Source of the DNA: a virus
Strand: one strand, 5' to 3'
DNA: 25,866 nt
Virus record (IMG/VR): IMGVR_UViG_3300020578_000381
Coordinates: 1-25,866 of that record
This document shows positions 24,919 to 25,866 of the stretch, piece after piece. The stretch's first letter is position 1; every line of letters begins with the position of its first letter. The notes below the pieces were generated by a model. It saw nothing but the letters and a program-made list of their open reading frames with translations, ran no database searches and was not told where the DNA came from. The position numbers were made by a program, and so were the translations under genes.

Positions 24919-24938
24919 CTGTTTTAAGAATAAAACAG
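24919..24938 (-). other. Hairpin abutting the ribosome-binding site of the 58-aa gene
   Basis: A perfect 8-bp inverted repeat (CTGTTTTA / TAAAACAG) with a TTCT loop ends inside the AGGAG ribosome-binding site of the 58-residue gene. It could modulate access to that site, stabilise an mRNA end after processing, or act as a weak terminator. It is not followed by a U-run, so a standard terminator is unlikely. Confidence 0.45.
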
Positions 24939-24949
24939 AACTTTTATGA

Positions 24950-24967
24950 AGGAGGTTTCTATCTCCT
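24950..24967 (-). other. Small inverted repeat AGGAG/CTCCT after speD
   Basis: The minus strand reads AGGAG, 8 nt, CTCCT, just after the speD stop codon. The 5-bp stem is weak, and the AGGAG resembles an unused ribosome-binding site. It could pair with and hide that site. This is weak evidence, noted because it is one of the few non-coding stretches in the window. Confidence 0.3.
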
Positions 24968-24975
24968 ATTTCTAT

Positions 24976-25302
24976 TTAACGATCTATTTCACGTATTGAA
25001 TATGAGTCTGAATTAAGATATTTTAAGATTTCTAGAGCGATTAAACGTGGATTTCCTTCACCACAGGTATAGACATCAACTGCCAAACACTGATTTTCTG
25101 GCCAAGTATGGCAAGAAACGTGACTTTCTGCCAATGCGATAACGATTGTACACCCTTGTGGATCAAAATAATGCAAAAAAGTGTTCAAAATCTCCATTTT
25201 TGCACGTTGAATGCCTTTAATCATGGCATTTCGAAGTGATTCTGCATCATTAATTGCCTCAGGGGCAATATTATACGCTTCTAAGAGCAAATGTTTGCCC
25301 AT
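24976..25302 (-). CDS. speD: S-adenosylmethionine decarboxylase proenzyme (SpeD), 108 aa
   Basis: This is a short single-domain bacterial-type SpeD. Such enzymes cut themselves at an internal serine to make a pyruvoyl cofactor, then decarboxylate S-adenosylmethionine to the aminopropyl donor for spermidine synthesis. With the ATG start, the cleavage motif is ALAESHVSCHTWPE, with the pyruvoyl-forming Ser at residue 60 and the conserved His at 65. It is followed by AVDVYTCG with the catalytic Cys at 80, and the N-terminus is MGKHLLLEAYNI. All key residues expected for an active proenzyme are present. The frame opens at a TTG (25317) directly after an in-frame stop, but the ATG at 25302 fits the family better; neither has a Shine-Dalgarno. 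A NATAAATA motif lies 34 nt upstream. speD is a known auxiliary gene of cyanophages. Some phage SpeD relatives are reported to decarboxylate arginine or ornithine instead, so the substrate is probable, not proven. Confidence 0.92.
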   Translation of the reverse strand: MGKHLLLEAYNIAPEAINDAESLRNAMIKGIQRAKMEILNTFLHYFDPQGCTIVIALAESHVSCHTWPENQCLAVDVYTCGEGNPRLIALEILKYLNSDSYSIREIDR

Positions 25303-25335
25303 TGAATGATGTTTCAATTAAATTATTGTAAAAAT

Positions 25336-25866
25336 TTATTTATTTTGGTTTTCTTCTGGTGTTGTGTAAAAATATTCATCACAATCACCCAGACTTCCCC
25401 ATTCAATATCGTTTTCAACTTCAAACCACTGAGTTGAAACCTTAAAATCTGGTGTTTTTACCTCAGATGGTGTCAAAGAGACATCATAAATTCTACACCT
25501 ATTGTTTGGATAGAGTGCATACTGACCATTTTCAAGTTCTATCAGGTTAAATGACTTATGTTCTTGAGGAATTTCACTAGTGCTATAGTCAATTTCGTCT
25601 GTGGACTCATGATAATTATCGAGTGTGCAAATATAAAACCCGTTAATCTCACCAAAATGACGAGTACGCACAACCCAACGCATGGATCCTGTAAATTGTT
25701 TGTGAATATTGGTAATTCCGTAGTCCATACAGTTCCAAAACTGTAAATTTGGAAGATCTAGGTCAGGAGTTGGAATTTCTGGAGATGCAACAAATGCTGA
25801 TATCGGCAGTTTATCAAACATTGCTCCATATTCAGGCAAATAAGTTTCAAAATAAAAGGCACGTCC
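25336..25866 (-). CDS. Conserved protein of unknown function (partial, 5' end beyond the right edge)
   Basis: The frame is open from the window edge for 176 codons to a TAA at 25336-25338. It reads through GRAFYFETYLPEYGAMFDKL without an ATG in a start context, so the true start lies outside the window and the TTG at 25839 should not be taken as the start. The visible part contains DLPNLQFWNCMDYGITNIHK, then RWVVRTRHFGEINGFYICT, HKSFNLIELENGQYALYPNN and a C-terminal acidic tail. It is rich in aromatic and acidic residues, with no signal peptide or membrane segment in the visible part. Similar proteins appear, to my recollection, among conserved hypotheticals of marine T4-like phages. Its stop overlaps the NATAAATA motif preceding speD. 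The function is unknown. Confidence 0.75.
   Translation of the reverse strand, partial: GRAFYFETYLPEYGAMFDKLPISAFVASPEIPTPDLDLPNLQFWNCMDYGITNIHKQFTGSMRWVVRTRHFGEINGFYICTLDNYHESTDEIDYSTSEIPQEHKSFNLIELENGQYALYPNNRCRIYDVSLTPSEVKTPDFKVSTQWFEVENDIEWGSLGDCDEYFYTTPEENQNK
25337..25344 (-). promoter_or_regulatory. Late-promoter-like motif AATAAATA upstream of speD
   Basis: The minus-strand AATAAATA matches the relaxed T4-like cyanophage late consensus NATAAATA and overlaps the stop codon of the right-edge gene. It lies 34 nt upstream of the speD ATG at 25302. It is weaker than the three perfect TATAAATA sites. If real, speD is expressed late, together with virion genes. Confidence 0.4.

Noticed and set aside
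24676-24927. 83-codon plus-strand open frame over the speD-gp25 interval
   Set aside because: It is antisense to the 58-residue minus-strand gene, which has a proper AGGAG and a sensible composition, and it crosses the gp25 promoter. The minus-strand gene explains the region better.
24919-24967. Intrinsic terminator after speD
   Set aside because: The hairpins are AT-rich or very short and are not followed by a run of T on the minus strand; the second one ends in a ribosome-binding site.
25303-25317. TTG start for speD giving five extra residues
   Set aside because: The TTG is simply the first codon after an in-frame TAA and has no ribosome-binding site; the ATG at 25302 gives the family-typical MGKHLL start, though the longer form cannot be excluded.

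Overview
The window is a stretch of a marine T4-like myovirus genome, most likely a cyanophage or a close relative infecting another small, AT-rich marine bacterium. The case rests on recognisable T4 baseplate-wedge proteins (gp25, gp6, gp7, gp8) in T4 order, a cyanophage-style DUF4815 structural protein, a small metabolic gene (speD) embedded in the structural cluster, T4-type late promoter motifs (TATAAATA/NATAAATA), and a very AT-rich sequence (about one-third GC by eye). Every supported gene lies on the minus strand, so transcription runs from high to low coordinates. The open frames on the plus strand are shadows.

Layout in the direction of transcription. At the right edge is a partial gene of unknown function (25866-25336). 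It is followed by speD, encoding an S-adenosylmethionine decarboxylase-type pyruvoyl enzyme (25302-24976), and a 58-residue small gene (24907-24731) preceded by two small hairpins. A late promoter then leads into the baseplate block: gp25 (24703-24302), gp6 (24300-22402) and a giant gp7 (22400-10440, 3986 residues), with only 1 nt between neighbours. Another late promoter overlaps the gp7 stop codon and precedes gp8 (10421-8880). Next come a 2468-residue DUF4815-type structural protein (8873-1467), a 66-residue coiled-coil-like protein overlapping it by 4 nt, another late promoter, a 75-residue conserved small protein, and the start of a repetitive tail-fibre-like protein that runs off the left edge.

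How the genes fit together. gp25 should start the sheath, and gp6, gp7 and gp8 should form the baseplate wedge. The DUF4815 protein and the left-edge protein are probably the peripheral baseplate, fibre and host-contact parts that replace T4 gp9-gp12. SpeD would supply the aminopropyl donor for polyamine synthesis late in infection.

The most striking feature is gp7. Its T4-like core (the C-terminal domain of T4 gp7) sits at the very N-terminus and is followed by about 3700 residues built from recurring beta-rich modules and a YHYH domain. Two of its module types recur in neighbouring structural proteins: one in gp8 and the DUF4815 protein, the other in the DUF4815 protein only. This suggests module exchange within one assembly. 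No RNA genes, CRISPR arrays, insertion sequences or strong terminators were seen. No gene-free stretch exceeds 70 bases.
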